NCBI GenBank assembly: GCA_002381615.1
Contig: DFWY01000086.1
Span: 1 to 33,808, forward strand
DNA length: 33,808 nt
DNA from: Polaromonas sp. UBA4122
Lineage (GTDB): Bacteria; Pseudomonadota; Gammaproteobacteria; Burkholderiales; Burkholderiaceae_C
Direction of reading: 5' to 3'
In this document: positions 24,071-32,287 of the stretch, one piece after another
How positions within the stretch are numbered: the stretch's first letter is position 1
Layout: every line of letters starts with the position of its first letter
The notes under the pieces: model-generated
Told to the model about the DNA's origin: nothing
What the model saw: the letters and a program-made list of their open reading frames with translations, nothing else
Database searches by the model: none
Position numbers and translations under genes: made by a program

Positions 24071-24721
24071 GGAGTCTCCAAAGAGTTGTAATTAAAGGTG
24101 AAATCTTCGCAGTTGTCGTGAATTCTCAGGCTAGCTCGATGACTGAGAGATTAATTGCGATGCAGCAGGCCGTAAAGAGTGGCATTACCGGGCTTATCAC
24201 TTTTGCGACAGGGGAAAACCCTTTGTTGGTCAACGCGGCAGGCGGCCAAAAACAGTTGCGCGCGTTGTGCCGCTTGCGGGCTTTTCTCCTCTGAGGCGCC
24301 GGTTTTTTGAACGAGCAAAGTCGCTTCTGGCAAGCCGCTCGTCACGACGCGCGTGGCCAGTCAGGTTTTTGCCTCTATTTTTCAGGATGCGTGGCATCCA
24401 TGCGACAGGTGGCCGTTGGCACTTATCATTTGCGTTGGTGTGCGGTATGCCGGAGATTTTTGTTACATATTGATCCAAAGACCTTTCGGGACCGAAATGC
24501 CTGCCATGCTGCCTCGTGGGTGCTCCATGGCCGTGTTGTGTTGTATCTCTTCCACGGCCGGTAATGACTTGTTGCTGATGTGCAACAAACAAGGAATTTT
24601 TAGGCTGTTTTCTTTGCGCGACGGCGCCGGGTCTGGTGCAATAGACCCAACTTCCTAAATGGAGGTTGGCCCGGGGATCCACAATCCTGGAGCCCTATGT
24701 TTAACCTTGGAGAAATTTCTC
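24071..24721. promoter_or_regulatory. Long divergent regulatory region between two porin genes
   Basis: No gene is supported in these 651 bp; a 150-residue minus-strand frame (24230-24682) has no family features. The region must hold two divergent promoters. A dyad TTGTTGC-TGATGT-GCAACAA (24569-24588) is a possible operator. Just before the second porin there are two hairpins, given separately. Promoter boxes could not be assigned with confidence. Confidence 0.5.
24629..24669 (+). promoter_or_regulatory. Two overlapping hairpins in the porin 2 leader
   Basis: Hairpin A pairs GGGTCT (24629-24634) with AGACCC (24643-24648). Hairpin B pairs CCAACTTCC (24647-24655) with GGAGGTTGG (24661-24669) around TAAAT. 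They share two bases and so cannot both form fully. Hairpin B ends 52 bases before the porin start. They could stabilise the abundant porin mRNA or be a switch or sRNA target. Confidence 0.5.
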
Positions 24722-25900
24722 ATGAAAAAAACCCTTATCGCTTTGGCTGCACTCGGTGCAATGGCTGGTGCAGCACATGCACAATCGACCGTGACCCTCT
24801 ACGGTTTGCTCGACGCTAACTTCGGCGGCTTCAAAACCAACTCCGCTTCTGCTTCTACCCCTACCCCTACCATCCAGAACCTGACCCAGACCAAAATTGA
24901 ATCCGGTGGTTTGAATGGTTCCCGTTGGGGCATGCGCATGAGCGAAGACCTCGGTGGTGGCATGGCTGCTATTGGTAACCTCGAAAGCGGTATCAACCTC
25001 GATACAGGTGTCAACACACAAACTGGTGTGCTGTTCGGCCGTCGCGCCAACGTCGGTCTGTCCAGCGGTTTTGGTACCGTGACCCTTGGTCGCAACTCCA
25101 GCTCTTATGACGACGTCTCTGCTGACCACGCCATGATGGGCCAGTCGATTTTCGACCCGTCCAACGTGAACAATGGTATTACGTCTGATGCCGCACAAAC
25201 TGCTGTTACTGCTGTCTCCGCAGCTGCTCCTGTTAATGCTACCAACGCAACGGCAATTGCAAACCTCCTGAACCGCGGTGGCCGTACATGGCTCGGTTAC
25301 GCTACCCGCTTTGACAACAGCGTCAAATACATCAGCCCTAACTTCAGTGGTTTCAGCGGTTCCGCCATGTACGCTTTCGGCGAAAACAAAACGACGACTC
25401 AAGATGCTACCAAAAGCATTTCGGCTAACCTGAAATACGCCAATGGTCCTCTGCTGGTTTCTGGTGGCTATCAGGCCGAAGGTACGCGCACTACTCTAGC
25501 CAATGACGCTAAAGTAGAAAACACCCTGTTGAGCGTCGCCTATGACTTCGGCGTGGCAAAAGTGGGTGCGGGTTTCAACCGTGCGAAATTCAAGGACGTT
25601 TTCAAGGCTGACGGTACCCAACTGGCTGCCCAGAACGAATGGAACCTGAGCGTTGCAGTGCCTCTGGGTGCTACCACCCTGAGCGCTGGTTATGCCCAGT
25701 CCAAAGGTGACGACCTCGGCAAGAGCACCGGCTTCGGTGTCCAGGCTCTGTACGCTCTGAGCAAGCGCACGACCCTGTACGCAGGTGGCCTGAGCAGCAA
25801 GGCGTATGACAATCTGGCTGACAAAACTGCCGCCAAGTATGTCGGTAGCGACATCGGCCGCGCCACGACCTACGCCGTGGGCATGCGCCACACGTTCTAA
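24722..25900 (+). CDS. Outer-membrane porin, Gram-negative type (porin 2)
   Basis: 392-residue porin precursor. Signal peptide MKKTLIALAALGAMAGAAHA, mature start QSTVTLYGLLDANFGG, then NGSRWGMRMSEDLGGGMAAIGNLE, VLFGRRANVGLSSGFGTVTLGR (the eyelet loop region) and a C-terminal VGMRHTF. It is paralogous to porin 1 but uses a different, less G/C-biased codon set with many T-ending codons, as in highly expressed genes. The ATG has GGAG upstream; the frame is open from 24659 but the earlier part is leader. A short tandem TACCCC repeat near 24855 encodes a Thr-Pro run in an early loop. A strong terminator follows. Confidence 0.94.
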   Translation: MKKTLIALAALGAMAGAAHAQSTVTLYGLLDANFGGFKTNSASASTPTPTIQNLTQTKIESGGLNGSRWGMRMSEDLGGGMAAIGNLESGINLDTGVNTQTGVLFGRRANVGLSSGFGTVTLGRNSSSYDDVSADHAMMGQSIFDPSNVNNGITSDAAQTAVTAVSAAAPVNATNATAIANLLNRGGRTWLGYATRFDNSVKYISPNFSGFSGSAMYAFGENKTTTQDATKSISANLKYANGPLLVSGGYQAEGTRTTLANDAKVENTLLSVAYDFGVAKVGAGFNRAKFKDVFKADGTQLAAQNEWNLSVAVPLGATTLSAGYAQSKGDDLGKSTGFGVQALYALSKRTTLYAGGLSSKAYDNLADKTAAKYVGSDIGRATTYAVGMRHTF

Positions 25901-25938
25901 TTGGACTCTGGCCTAGCGCCAGTATCTGATGAGAATTC

Positions 25939-25975
25939 AAAAGCCGTTTCGGGGAAACCCGGAGCGGCTTTTTTT
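25939..25975 (+). terminator. Intrinsic terminator of porin 2
   Basis: AAAAGCCGTTTCGGG-GAAA-CCCGGAGCGGCTTTT is a 15-bp stem (two G-T pairs) with a GAAA tetraloop and a T-run, about 40 bases after the porin stop. Confidence 0.92.
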
Positions 25976-26112
25976 ATGTTCATGGTTTTTTTGCCCAAAT
26001 TTCTGCATCGGGTCTTCTGCAACTACATGCAGGCATGGAAACCCCCGATAGTTACTGCGTTAACTATTCAAGACTAGTATTTGGTATTTGCTGAACCCAG
26101 GATTCAACTGAC

Positions 26113-27447
26113 ATGCGCGTTCCGGCCACTCCACCAACGGTTTTATCTTCCCTGCTTTCTGATGGGCCAGACACCTTGCACGCCGACCGACCGACCCAGT
26201 TGCGCGCCAATGGCCGCGCCTTTGCACAAATTGCGCAATTCCATCCGGAGCTGACGGCGTTTCGGCGCGACTTGCACGCGCACCCGGAGCTTGGCTTTGA
26301 AGAGGTTTACACCTCCAGCCGGGTGGCGCATGCGCTCAAGCTGTGCGGCGTTGACGAGGTGCACACGGGCATCGGCAAGACAGGCGTGGTCGCCGTGATC
26401 AGGGGGCAGCAAACCGGCACAGCGTTCAAGTCCAGCGTCTGGCCGATGGTGGGCTTGCGGTCCGACATGGATGCGCTGCCCATGACCGAGCACAACGAGT
26501 TTGGCTGGAAATCGGCCAAAGCCGGGCTGATGCACGGCTGTGGCCACGACGGCCACACCACCATGCTGGTGGGCGCGGCCCGTTATCTGGCCGAAACACG
26601 CCGCTTTGCGGGCGATGCGGTGCTGGTGTTCCAGCCGGCAGAAGAGGGGCGCGGGGGGGCAAACGCCATGATCAAGGACGGGCTGTTCGAACGCTTCCCG
26701 GTACAGTCCATTTACGCCATGCACAACTGGCCGGCCATGCCGCCCGGCACCATAGGCATCAACCCCGGGCCCATGATGGCGGCGGCCGACCGCATCACGA
26801 TCGAGATCACCGGCAAGGGCGGCCATGGCGCCCATGCTTATCTCACGGTCGATCCGGTGCTGGTGGCTGCGCACATCATCACGGCGGTGCAGAGCATTGT
26901 TTCGCGCAACGTGAAAGCCATGGACAATGCCGTGGTCAGCGTGTGCGCCATGCAGGCGGGCGATCTGGGCGCCATGAGCGTGGTGCCCGGCAATGCCACC
27001 CTGGTGGGCACCGTGCGCACCTTCAAGCCCGAGATACAAGAGCTGATAGAGCGGCGTTTGCGTGAGCTTTGCACATCGGTGGCGCAGGGTTTTGGGGCGA
27101 CCGCTACGGTCAAGTACGAACGACTGTACCCGGCCACCATCAATTCACCGGCCGAGTACGCACTGGCGGCAGCGGTTGCTGACCAGCTCGTGGGCCCGGA
27201 AAATGTCGTGCATAACCTGGAGCCCAGCATGGGTGCGGAAGATTTCTCTTTCATGCTCAAAGTCAAGCCAGGCGCCTACCTGCGCCTCGGCCAGGGCGAG
27301 CAACTGCCCGATGGCAAGGGCGGCAGTGTGGGCGGCGTGGGCAGCCACTTTCTGCACAACAGCTGCTACGACTTCAACGACAGCATACTGCCGCTGGGCG
27401 CGGCGCTGTTTGCGGGGATCGTGGAACGCTCGCTGCCACTGGCCTGA
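26113..27447 (+). CDS. M20-family amidohydrolase (hippurate hydrolase/aminoacylase type)
   Basis: 444-residue cytoplasmic metalloenzyme that cleaves N-acyl amino acids or related amides. The binuclear metal site is visible: LRSDMDALPM, MHGCGHDGHTTML with the metal Cys and His, VFQPAEEGRGGANAMI with catalytic Glu, YAMHNWPAMPPG and a late GAEDFSFML. The lid domain begins with ITGKGGHGAHAY. It is some 40 residues longer at the N-terminus than the usual HipO-type protein (about 390 residues); a start within that stretch is possible, but no better ribosome site was found. An AGGA lies about 10 bases before ATG 26113. It is a single gene, and its substrate is not known. Confidence 0.87.
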   Translation: MRVPATPPTVLSSLLSDGPDTLHADRPTQLRANGRAFAQIAQFHPELTAFRRDLHAHPELGFEEVYTSSRVAHALKLCGVDEVHTGIGKTGVVAVIRGQQTGTAFKSSVWPMVGLRSDMDALPMTEHNEFGWKSAKAGLMHGCGHDGHTTMLVGAARYLAETRRFAGDAVLVFQPAEEGRGGANAMIKDGLFERFPVQSIYAMHNWPAMPPGTIGINPGPMMAAADRITIEITGKGGHGAHAYLTVDPVLVAAHIITAVQSIVSRNVKAMDNAVVSVCAMQAGDLGAMSVVPGNATLVGTVRTFKPEIQELIERRLRELCTSVAQGFGATATVKYERLYPATINSPAEYALAAAVADQLVGPENVVHNLEPSMGAEDFSFMLKVKPGAYLRLGQGEQLPDGKGGSVGGVGSHFLHNSCYDFNDSILPLGAALFAGIVERSLPLA

Positions 27448-27781
27448 AACCTGGCAAGGGCCTGTATGCTACTAATTTAATAGCTAATAGTCCACGGTTT
27501 TTATGGGTTTCAGTCATTACTGACGAATAATCCCTGGGATATCCGTTTTCTGACAAGCTCAAGTGCAAGCCGTACAGGATGTTCGCGCAATCTGTGCAGG
27601 CGCTGATTCCGGGTCTTTTGGGCGCTCGCTTTTTTACGTTGTCTTATCCGGCAAGCATGTGGTGAAGCCGCTGCAAACGACTACACCGCGATGGCGTGGC
27701 GCCTTACAACATGGTACTGACGCTTTACCGATAGTGATGAGTCTGTTCCGTCATTGTGTACCACCCTCCTGGAGAATCGAA
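27448..27781. other. Intergenic region before the copper-storage-type gene
   Basis: This 334-bp gap holds one copy of the 48-nt palindrome near its left end. The frame of the Cys-rich gene is open back to 27563, but the ribosome site GGAG and family alignment place the start at 27782. No CueR-type dyad or clear promoter was found. Confidence 0.45.
27467..27514 (-). repeat. 48-nt palindromic element, copy 4 (after the amidohydrolase gene)
   Basis: Plus strand GCTACTAATTTAATAGC plus a less conserved tail, starting 20 bases after the amidohydrolase stop. Read on the minus strand in the frame of the genic copies it gives TETHKNRGLLAIKLVA without a stop. Confidence 0.65.
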
Positions 27782-28114
27782 ATGGCTCACCAAAAATTTA
27801 ACGCCTGCATAGAGGCCTGCAACGCATGCGCAGTCGCCTGCAATCACTGTGCGACTTCCTGCCTGCACGAGCAAGACGTCAAGATGATGGCACGTTGCAT
27901 CGCCCTGGACATGGATTGCGCCCAAATTTGCGCGCTGGCTGCAGCAGCCATGGCGCGCGGCAGTGAACACAGCAAGGCCATTTGTGCCTTGTGCGCCGAT
28001 ATCTGCAAGTCGTGCAGCGACGAGTGTGCAAAACACACAATGGAGCACTGCCAGGCATGTGCAAAAGCCTGCCTCAAGTGCGCGGAAGAATGCCGCAAGA
28101 TGAGCGCCGCCTGA
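27782..28114 (+). CDS. Four-helix-bundle copper-binding protein (Csp/DUF326 type)
   Basis: 110-residue protein with 19 cysteines spaced three to four residues apart along four helices (Cys9, 13, 16, 20, 23, 27, 39, 46, 50, then 68-104), the pattern of copper storage proteins that fill a helix bundle with Cu(I). No signal peptide is present, so it is the cytosolic (Csp3-like) kind. GGAG lies about 8 bases before the ATG. It is followed after 35 bases by an exported DUF305 protein with many Met and His residues; together they look like a small copper or metal handling unit. Copper binding is known for the family, not shown here. Confidence 0.9.
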   Translation: MAHQKFNACIEACNACAVACNHCATSCLHEQDVKMMARCIALDMDCAQICALAAAAMARGSEHSKAICALCADICKSCSDECAKHTMEHCQACAKACLKCAEECRKMSAA

Positions 28115-28149
28115 AGAAGACAACCCCTGGAATGAATGAAGGAGTCCGC

Positions 28150-28575
28150 ATGAACCACACACTTAACTACACCAAAATAGGCGGCGCCGCCCTCGTCGCA
28201 CTGGCAGCCGCGCTGTTGCAGCCGCTGGCGCAGGCTCAACCAGCGCCGGCGACTGGCGCCAGCACGATGCCGGGCATGAGCAGCTCGTCGCCAATGGCCG
28301 GAGACATGGACATGAAAGCCCTGATGAAGGACATGAGTGACAAGATATCCTCGATGCCGATGACGGGTAATCAGGACGTCGACTTTGCCAAGATGATGAG
28401 TTTGCATCACCAGGGTGCTATCGATATGGCGGAACCCGAACTGCGCAGCGGCAAAGCGCCTGAGATGCGAAAGCTGGCCAAGGACATCATCGCTGCGCAG
28501 AAAAAGGAAATTACGCTCATTGACAAGTTCCTGGCCAAGCAAGCGGCTTCCTCAAAGGGCATGCCCTCCAAGTAG
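28150..28575 (+). CDS. DUF305 family exported protein
   Basis: 141-residue protein with an N-terminal signal (ALVALAAALLQPLAQA), so periplasmic. A Met/Ser-rich linker (MPGMSSSSPMAGDMDM) precedes a short DUF305 domain with the hallmark MMSLHHQGAIDMAEPEL and a KLAKDIIAAQKKEI helix. DUF305 proteins are ferritin-like and often encoded with copper resistance genes; the Met-rich linker would suit Cu(I). Start: AAGGAG at 28139-28144 sits 5 bases before ATG 28150, so this is preferred over ATG 28132. Probably cotranscribed with the Cys-rich protein before it. Confidence 0.87.
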   Translation: MNHTLNYTKIGGAALVALAAALLQPLAQAQPAPATGASTMPGMSSSSPMAGDMDMKALMKDMSDKISSMPMTGNQDVDFAKMMSLHHQGAIDMAEPELRSGKAPEMRKLAKDIIAAQKKEITLIDKFLAKQAASSKGMPSK

Positions 28576-28723
28576 AGTGCATGACCACACGGTTGGTCAA
28601 TGAGAGGCCTGCGCGGGTGAAGCCATGATCGGTGGCTGCACAGGGGGTGAATGGCCTGACGAGCGTCTTTGGTGTCATGGCGCGTGATCCGTGCGACCTC
28701 TTTGCCGCCACACCGCGTCCGCC

Positions 28724-29569
28724 TCAGGCATAGCGCTTGTTGCGCAAATTATTTTTCATTTCCTGCAGCAGCGGCTGCAGCTTGGCGCCTATACGCAGCG
28801 CCACGCAGGTGGCCAGAATGTCAATGATCATCAGGTGCATCAGGCGGGACACCATGGGGCTGTAGCGGTCATAGCCTTCGGGGTGGTCGGCCGCCAGGTG
28901 AATGTGCCCGGCCGCGGCGAGTGGCGAGCCGGTGGCGGTGATGACGATGGTGGTGGCGCCGTTTTTTCGGGCGATGTCGCAGGCGTCCATCAGGTCACGC
29001 GTGCGGCCTGAATTGGAAATTACCACCACGCAGTCACCGGGCCCGAGCAGCGAGGCGCTCATGACCTGCATGTGGCCGTCGCTGTAGGCAATGCTGGTAA
29101 TGCCCAGTCTGAAAAATTTGTGCTGGGCGTCTTGCGCCACGATGCCGGAGTTGCCCACGCCGAAAAACTCGATGTGTTTGCCGGTGTTGTAGGCCGCCAG
29201 CAGTGCCTGTGTGGCTTTTTCGAAGGCCAGCGGGCTGGCATCATTGCGGTACTTTAAAAATGCGGCCACGGTGTTGTCAATGACCTTGACGATCACATCG
29301 GCGGTCTTGTCATCTGCATCCACGCTGCGGTGAATAAAGGGAACGCCCTCGCTCACGCTGCCCGCCAGCTTGAGCTTGAAGTCCGAGAGGCCGTCGTAGC
29401 CCACGCTGCGGCAAAACCGCACCACGGTCGGCTTGCTGACATGCGAGCGGCTGGCCAGCTCGGTGATGGGCAGGCTGGCAAACGCGCGCGGGTCAGCCAA
29501 CACCAAGCGGCCCACCCGCTGTTCTGCAGGGGCCAGCGAGGGCAGGGATGCCTTGATCCGGTCAAGCAT
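28724..29569 (-). CDS. hexR: HexR transcriptional regulator (RpiR family)
   Basis: 281-residue regulator of central sugar metabolism that in studied proteobacteria binds as a repressor/activator and is released by 2-keto-3-deoxy-6-phosphogluconate. The N-terminal HTH_6 domain (MLDRIKASLPSLAPAEQRVG, then ITELASRSHVSKPTVVRFCRSVGYDGLSDFKLKL) is followed by a SIS sugar-phosphate domain (FFGVGNSGIVAQDAQHKFFRLG, VVVISNSGRTRDLMDACDIARKNGATTIVIT). AAGGG lies 5 bases before the ATG. It is downstream of zwf on the same strand with a palindromic repeat between them. Confidence 0.92.
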   Translation of the reverse strand: MLDRIKASLPSLAPAEQRVGRLVLADPRAFASLPITELASRSHVSKPTVVRFCRSVGYDGLSDFKLKLAGSVSEGVPFIHRSVDADDKTADVIVKVIDNTVAAFLKYRNDASPLAFEKATQALLAAYNTGKHIEFFGVGNSGIVAQDAQHKFFRLGITSIAYSDGHMQVMSASLLGPGDCVVVISNSGRTRDLMDACDIARKNGATTIVITATGSPLAAAGHIHLAADHPEGYDRYSPMVSRLMHLMIIDILATCVALRIGAKLQPLLQEMKNNLRNKRYA

Positions 29570-29611
29570 TGGGAACCCTTAGTGAGTCAGAAATTACAAA
29601 CATACCCGTTT

Positions 29612-29689
29612 CGTCATCGCGAGCGAAGCGCGGCGATCCATCGTCGAAAAAGCGGGTTCATGGATTGCCACGCTTCGCTCGCAATGACG
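29612..29689. repeat. 78-bp inverted repeat between hexR and zwf
   Basis: Two 30-base arms (29612-29641 and 29660-29689) match at 27 of 30 positions as inverted copies, with an 18-base spacer. The core GCGAGCGAAGCG...GCGATCCAT is a sequence type I recall as a dispersed repeat in several bacterial groups (CGTCATTGCGAGCGAAGC). As RNA it would form a long stem between the zwf stop (29722) and the hexR start (29569). It may stabilise or separate the two messages; it does not have a terminator U-run. Confidence 0.8.
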
Positions 29690-29721
29690 GGGAAGAGGTA
29701 TTTCGGCAATTTCCATCTTCC

Positions 29722-31191
29722 TTAGCACTCTTCACTCCAGCAATAACCATCGCGGGCAATCATGGCGCTGGCGGCGCTTGGCCCCCAGGTTCCTGCGGCA
29801 TAAGGGCGGGGCTTGGCGCTGTCGTTGCGCCACGCGTCCAGAATCGGCTCGACCCAGCGCCAGGCTTCTTCCTGCTCATCGCTGCGCACAAACAGGTTGA
29901 GCCGCCCGGCTATCACATCGAGCAGCAGCCGCTCGTAAGCGCCCACGCGCTCGGAGCCAAAGCGCTTGTCGAAATCAAGGTCGAGCTGAACCGGTGCCAG
30001 GGTCGGTGTGCCTCTGCCATGGCGCTGGTCGGCCCCCTGGGCCAGCAAATGCAGCTCCAGCCCGTCCTTGGGCTGCAAGTTGATCACCAGCCGGTTGTCC
30101 ACATTCGAGCTCGCCAGGGGTGACTTGAAGATGGCATGGGGCGCTGGGCGAAAGTTCACCTCGATATGCGCGTCACTGCCGGCCAGCCGCTTGCCTGTGC
30201 GTATGTAAAACGGCACACCGGCCCAGCGCCAGTTGGCAATCTCGGTGCGCAGGGCCACAAAGGTTTCGGTGCGGCTGTCCGGGTCCACGCCTGGTTCATC
30301 GCGATAGGCGGGCACCGCCTCGCCCTCGATGCTGCCAGCGGCATACTGGCCGCGAATGACGTGCTGGCTCAGGGTTTCGGGCGTCCAGGCTTTCAGTGAT
30401 CGCAAGACCTTGAGTTTTTCGTCACGGATGGCATCGGCGTGCGAGTTGATGGGCGGCTCCATGCCAATGGCACACAGCAGTTGCAGTGCATGGTTCTGCA
30501 CCATGTCGCGCAGCGCACCGGTGCTGTCGTAAAACGCGCCGCGTTTTTCCACACCCAGCTCTTCTGCAATGGTGATCTGGATGTTGGCAATGTGCTCGCG
30601 CCGCCACAGGGGTTCAAACAGCGAATTGCCGAAGCGCAGGGCAAACAGGTTTTGCACCGCGGGTTTGCCCAGGTAATGGTCGATGCGGAATATCTGTTTT
30701 TCCGTGAGCACGCTGCGCACGGTTTCGTTGATGGCGCGGTTGGAGGCCAGATCATGGCCCAGCGGTTTCTCAAGCACCACCCGTGTTTGCGGGCCGTTCA
30801 GGCCGGCGGCGGCCATCTGCTCGCACACCACGGTAAAGAGACCGGGCGCCGTGGCCACATACATCACCACCACATCGGCGGGCCGCTGCTGCAGCTTGGC
30901 CGCAAGGTGGGCATAGTCGGCCGGGTTGGACAAGTCCATGCGCAGGTAACCGAGCAACGCCGCAAAGCGCGAAAACTCTTCCTCGCTGGGGCGCTTGGCC
31001 AGTTCGACGTGGTCAAAGCGGGCTTTGATCAGGGCCCGGTATTGGTCGTCAGACAAATCGTCGCGCGCCACACCCACAATGCGACCGCCCGCAGGCAGCG
31101 TGCCGTGGCGGAAGGCCTGAAACAGGGCAGGCATGATTTTTCGCCACGCCAGATCGCCGGTGCCGCCAAACAGGATAAGGTCAAAACTCAT
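29722..31191 (-). CDS. zwf: Glucose-6-phosphate 1-dehydrogenase
   Basis: 489-residue cytoplasmic enzyme making 6-phosphogluconolactone and NADPH, the entry to the pentose phosphate and Entner-Doudoroff routes. The dinucleotide site is FGGTGDLAWRKIMPALF at the N-terminus, the substrate/catalytic block is RIDHYLGKPAVQNLFALRFGN, and VVLEKPLGHDL and FYIRTGKRL are conserved. The frame is open from 31263, but ATG 31191 gives the standard start MSFDLILFGGTGDL. It is divergent from tal with a 140-bp shared region that has a HexR-like site, and is followed by hexR. Confidence 0.95.
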   Translation of the reverse strand: MSFDLILFGGTGDLAWRKIMPALFQAFRHGTLPAGGRIVGVARDDLSDDQYRALIKARFDHVELAKRPSEEEFSRFAALLGYLRMDLSNPADYAHLAAKLQQRPADVVVMYVATAPGLFTVVCEQMAAAGLNGPQTRVVLEKPLGHDLASNRAINETVRSVLTEKQIFRIDHYLGKPAVQNLFALRFGNSLFEPLWRREHIANIQITIAEELGVEKRGAFYDSTGALRDMVQNHALQLLCAIGMEPPINSHADAIRDEKLKVLRSLKAWTPETLSQHVIRGQYAAGSIEGEAVPAYRDEPGVDPDSRTETFVALRTEIANWRWAGVPFYIRTGKRLAGSDAHIEVNFRPAPHAIFKSPLASSNVDNRLVINLQPKDGLELHLLAQGADQRHGRGTPTLAPVQLDLDFDKRFGSERVGAYERLLLDVIAGRLNLFVRSDEQEEAWRWVEPILDAWRNDSAKPRPYAAGTWGPSAASAMIARDGYCWSEEC

Positions 31192-31200
31192 GATGAGAAA

Positions 31201-31228
31201 TTGTCGTGGTAATAAAGTTTCATATTCT
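31201..31228 (+). promoter_or_regulatory. Probable tal promoter with overlapping HexR-like box
   Basis: TTGTCG (31201-31206), a 16-base spacer and TATTCT (31223-31228) form a plausible plus-strand promoter. The spacer is filled by GGTAATAAAGTTTCA (31208-31222), which matches the HexR consensus TGTAATTAAATTACA at 11 of 15 positions. A repressor bound there would block tal-pgi and could also affect zwf, which starts at 31191. Confidence 0.55.
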
Positions 31229-31331
31229 ATGGGCATAATGGTAACTGCGCCTGTCTGATGCATGTGACCCCCACGTGTTTTACGATGGCTTCATCCTGCC
31301 AAACCTCGCGCTCTCTCTGAGCGTTCATGCC

Positions 31332-32279
31332 ATGAATCAACTCGACACTCTCAAACAGTTCACCACCGTGGTGGCCGACACGGGCGACTTCAAACAGCTG
31401 GCCCAATTCAAGCCGCAAGACGCCACCACCAACCCTTCGCTGATCCTCAAGGCGGTGCAAAAGGCTGATTACCAGCCGCTGCTGCAGGACACGGTAGGCC
31501 GGTTCAAGGGCCGTGCGCTGGACGAAATCATCGACCGGCTGCTGGTGCGCTTTGGCTGCGAGATCCTGTCCATCATTCCGGGCCGCGTGTCAACCGAGGT
31601 GGATGCTCGCCTGAGCTTTGATGCCAACGCCATGGTCACGCGTGCCGAACGCCTGATCGAGCTGTACCAGGCCGAGGGCATTCACGTTGACCGGGTGCTG
31701 GTCAAGGTGGCCGCCACCTGGGAAGGCATTCAGGCCGCTGAAAAGCTGGAGCAGCGCGGCATCCATACCAACCTCACGCTGCTGTTTTCGTTCTGCCAGG
31801 CCGTGGCCTGCGGCCAAGCCAGGGTGCAGCTGATTTCACCGTTCGTGGGACGCATTTACGACTGGTATAAAAAGTCGGCTGGCACGGCCTGGGACGAGGC
31901 TGCGAATGCGGGTGCCAACGACCCCGGTGTGAAATCGGTGCGTCAGATTTACCACCATTACAAGCACTTTGGCATTGCCACGGAAATCATGGGCGCGAGT
32001 TTTCGCAATGTGGGCCAGATCACGGCGCTGGCGGGCTGCGACTTGCTGACCATCAGCCCCGAGCTGCTGGCCCAGCTGGCTGACTCCGACGCACCGCTGG
32101 CACGCGCGCTGGACGCCCATGCCGCGGCGGCGCTGGACTTGCCCGCAGTGAGTTTGGACGAAGCCGGTTTCCGTTACGCACTGAACCAGGATGCCATGGC
32201 CACCGAGAAGCTGGCCGAAGGCATACGCGCGTTTGCGCTTGATGCTGTCAAGCTTGAACAATTGATGCTGGCAGCCTAG
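31332..32279 (+). CDS. tal: Transaldolase
   Basis: 315-residue cytoplasmic enzyme of the non-oxidative pentose phosphate pathway (sedoheptulose-7-P plus glyceraldehyde-3-P to erythrose-4-P plus fructose-6-P). Hallmarks are [13 protein letters not shown], the Schiff-base lysine in [47 protein letters not shown] and [20 protein letters not shown]. The length fits TalB-type enzymes. The frame is open from 31275, but ATG 31332 gives the usual start [17 protein letters not shown]. pgi follows after 8 bases, so the two form an operon. Confidence 0.95.
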   Translation: MNQLDTLKQFTTVVADTGDFKQLAQFKPQDATTNPSLILKAVQKADYQPLLQDTVGRFKGRALDEIIDRLLVRFGCEILSIIPGRVSTEVDARLSFDANAMVTRAERLIELYQAEGIHVDRVLVKVAATWEGIQAAEKLEQRGIHTNLTLLFSFCQAVACGQARVQLISPFVGRIYDWYKKSAGTAWDEAANAGANDPGVKSVRQIYHHYKHFGIATEIMGASFRNVGQITALAGCDLLTISPELLAQLADSDAPLARALDAHAAAALDLPAVSLDEAGFRYALNQDAMATEKLAEGIRAFALDAVKLEQLMLAA

Positions 32280-32287
32280 GTCGCCCC

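Noticed and set aside
24230..24682. 150-residue minus-strand frame between the porins
   Set aside because: No family features, no ribosome site, and it covers the porin 2 leader hairpins.
28728..28760. CATAGCGCTTGTTGCGCAAA resembling the element tail
   Set aside because: It lies in the conserved C-terminus of hexR and lacks the palindromic half.
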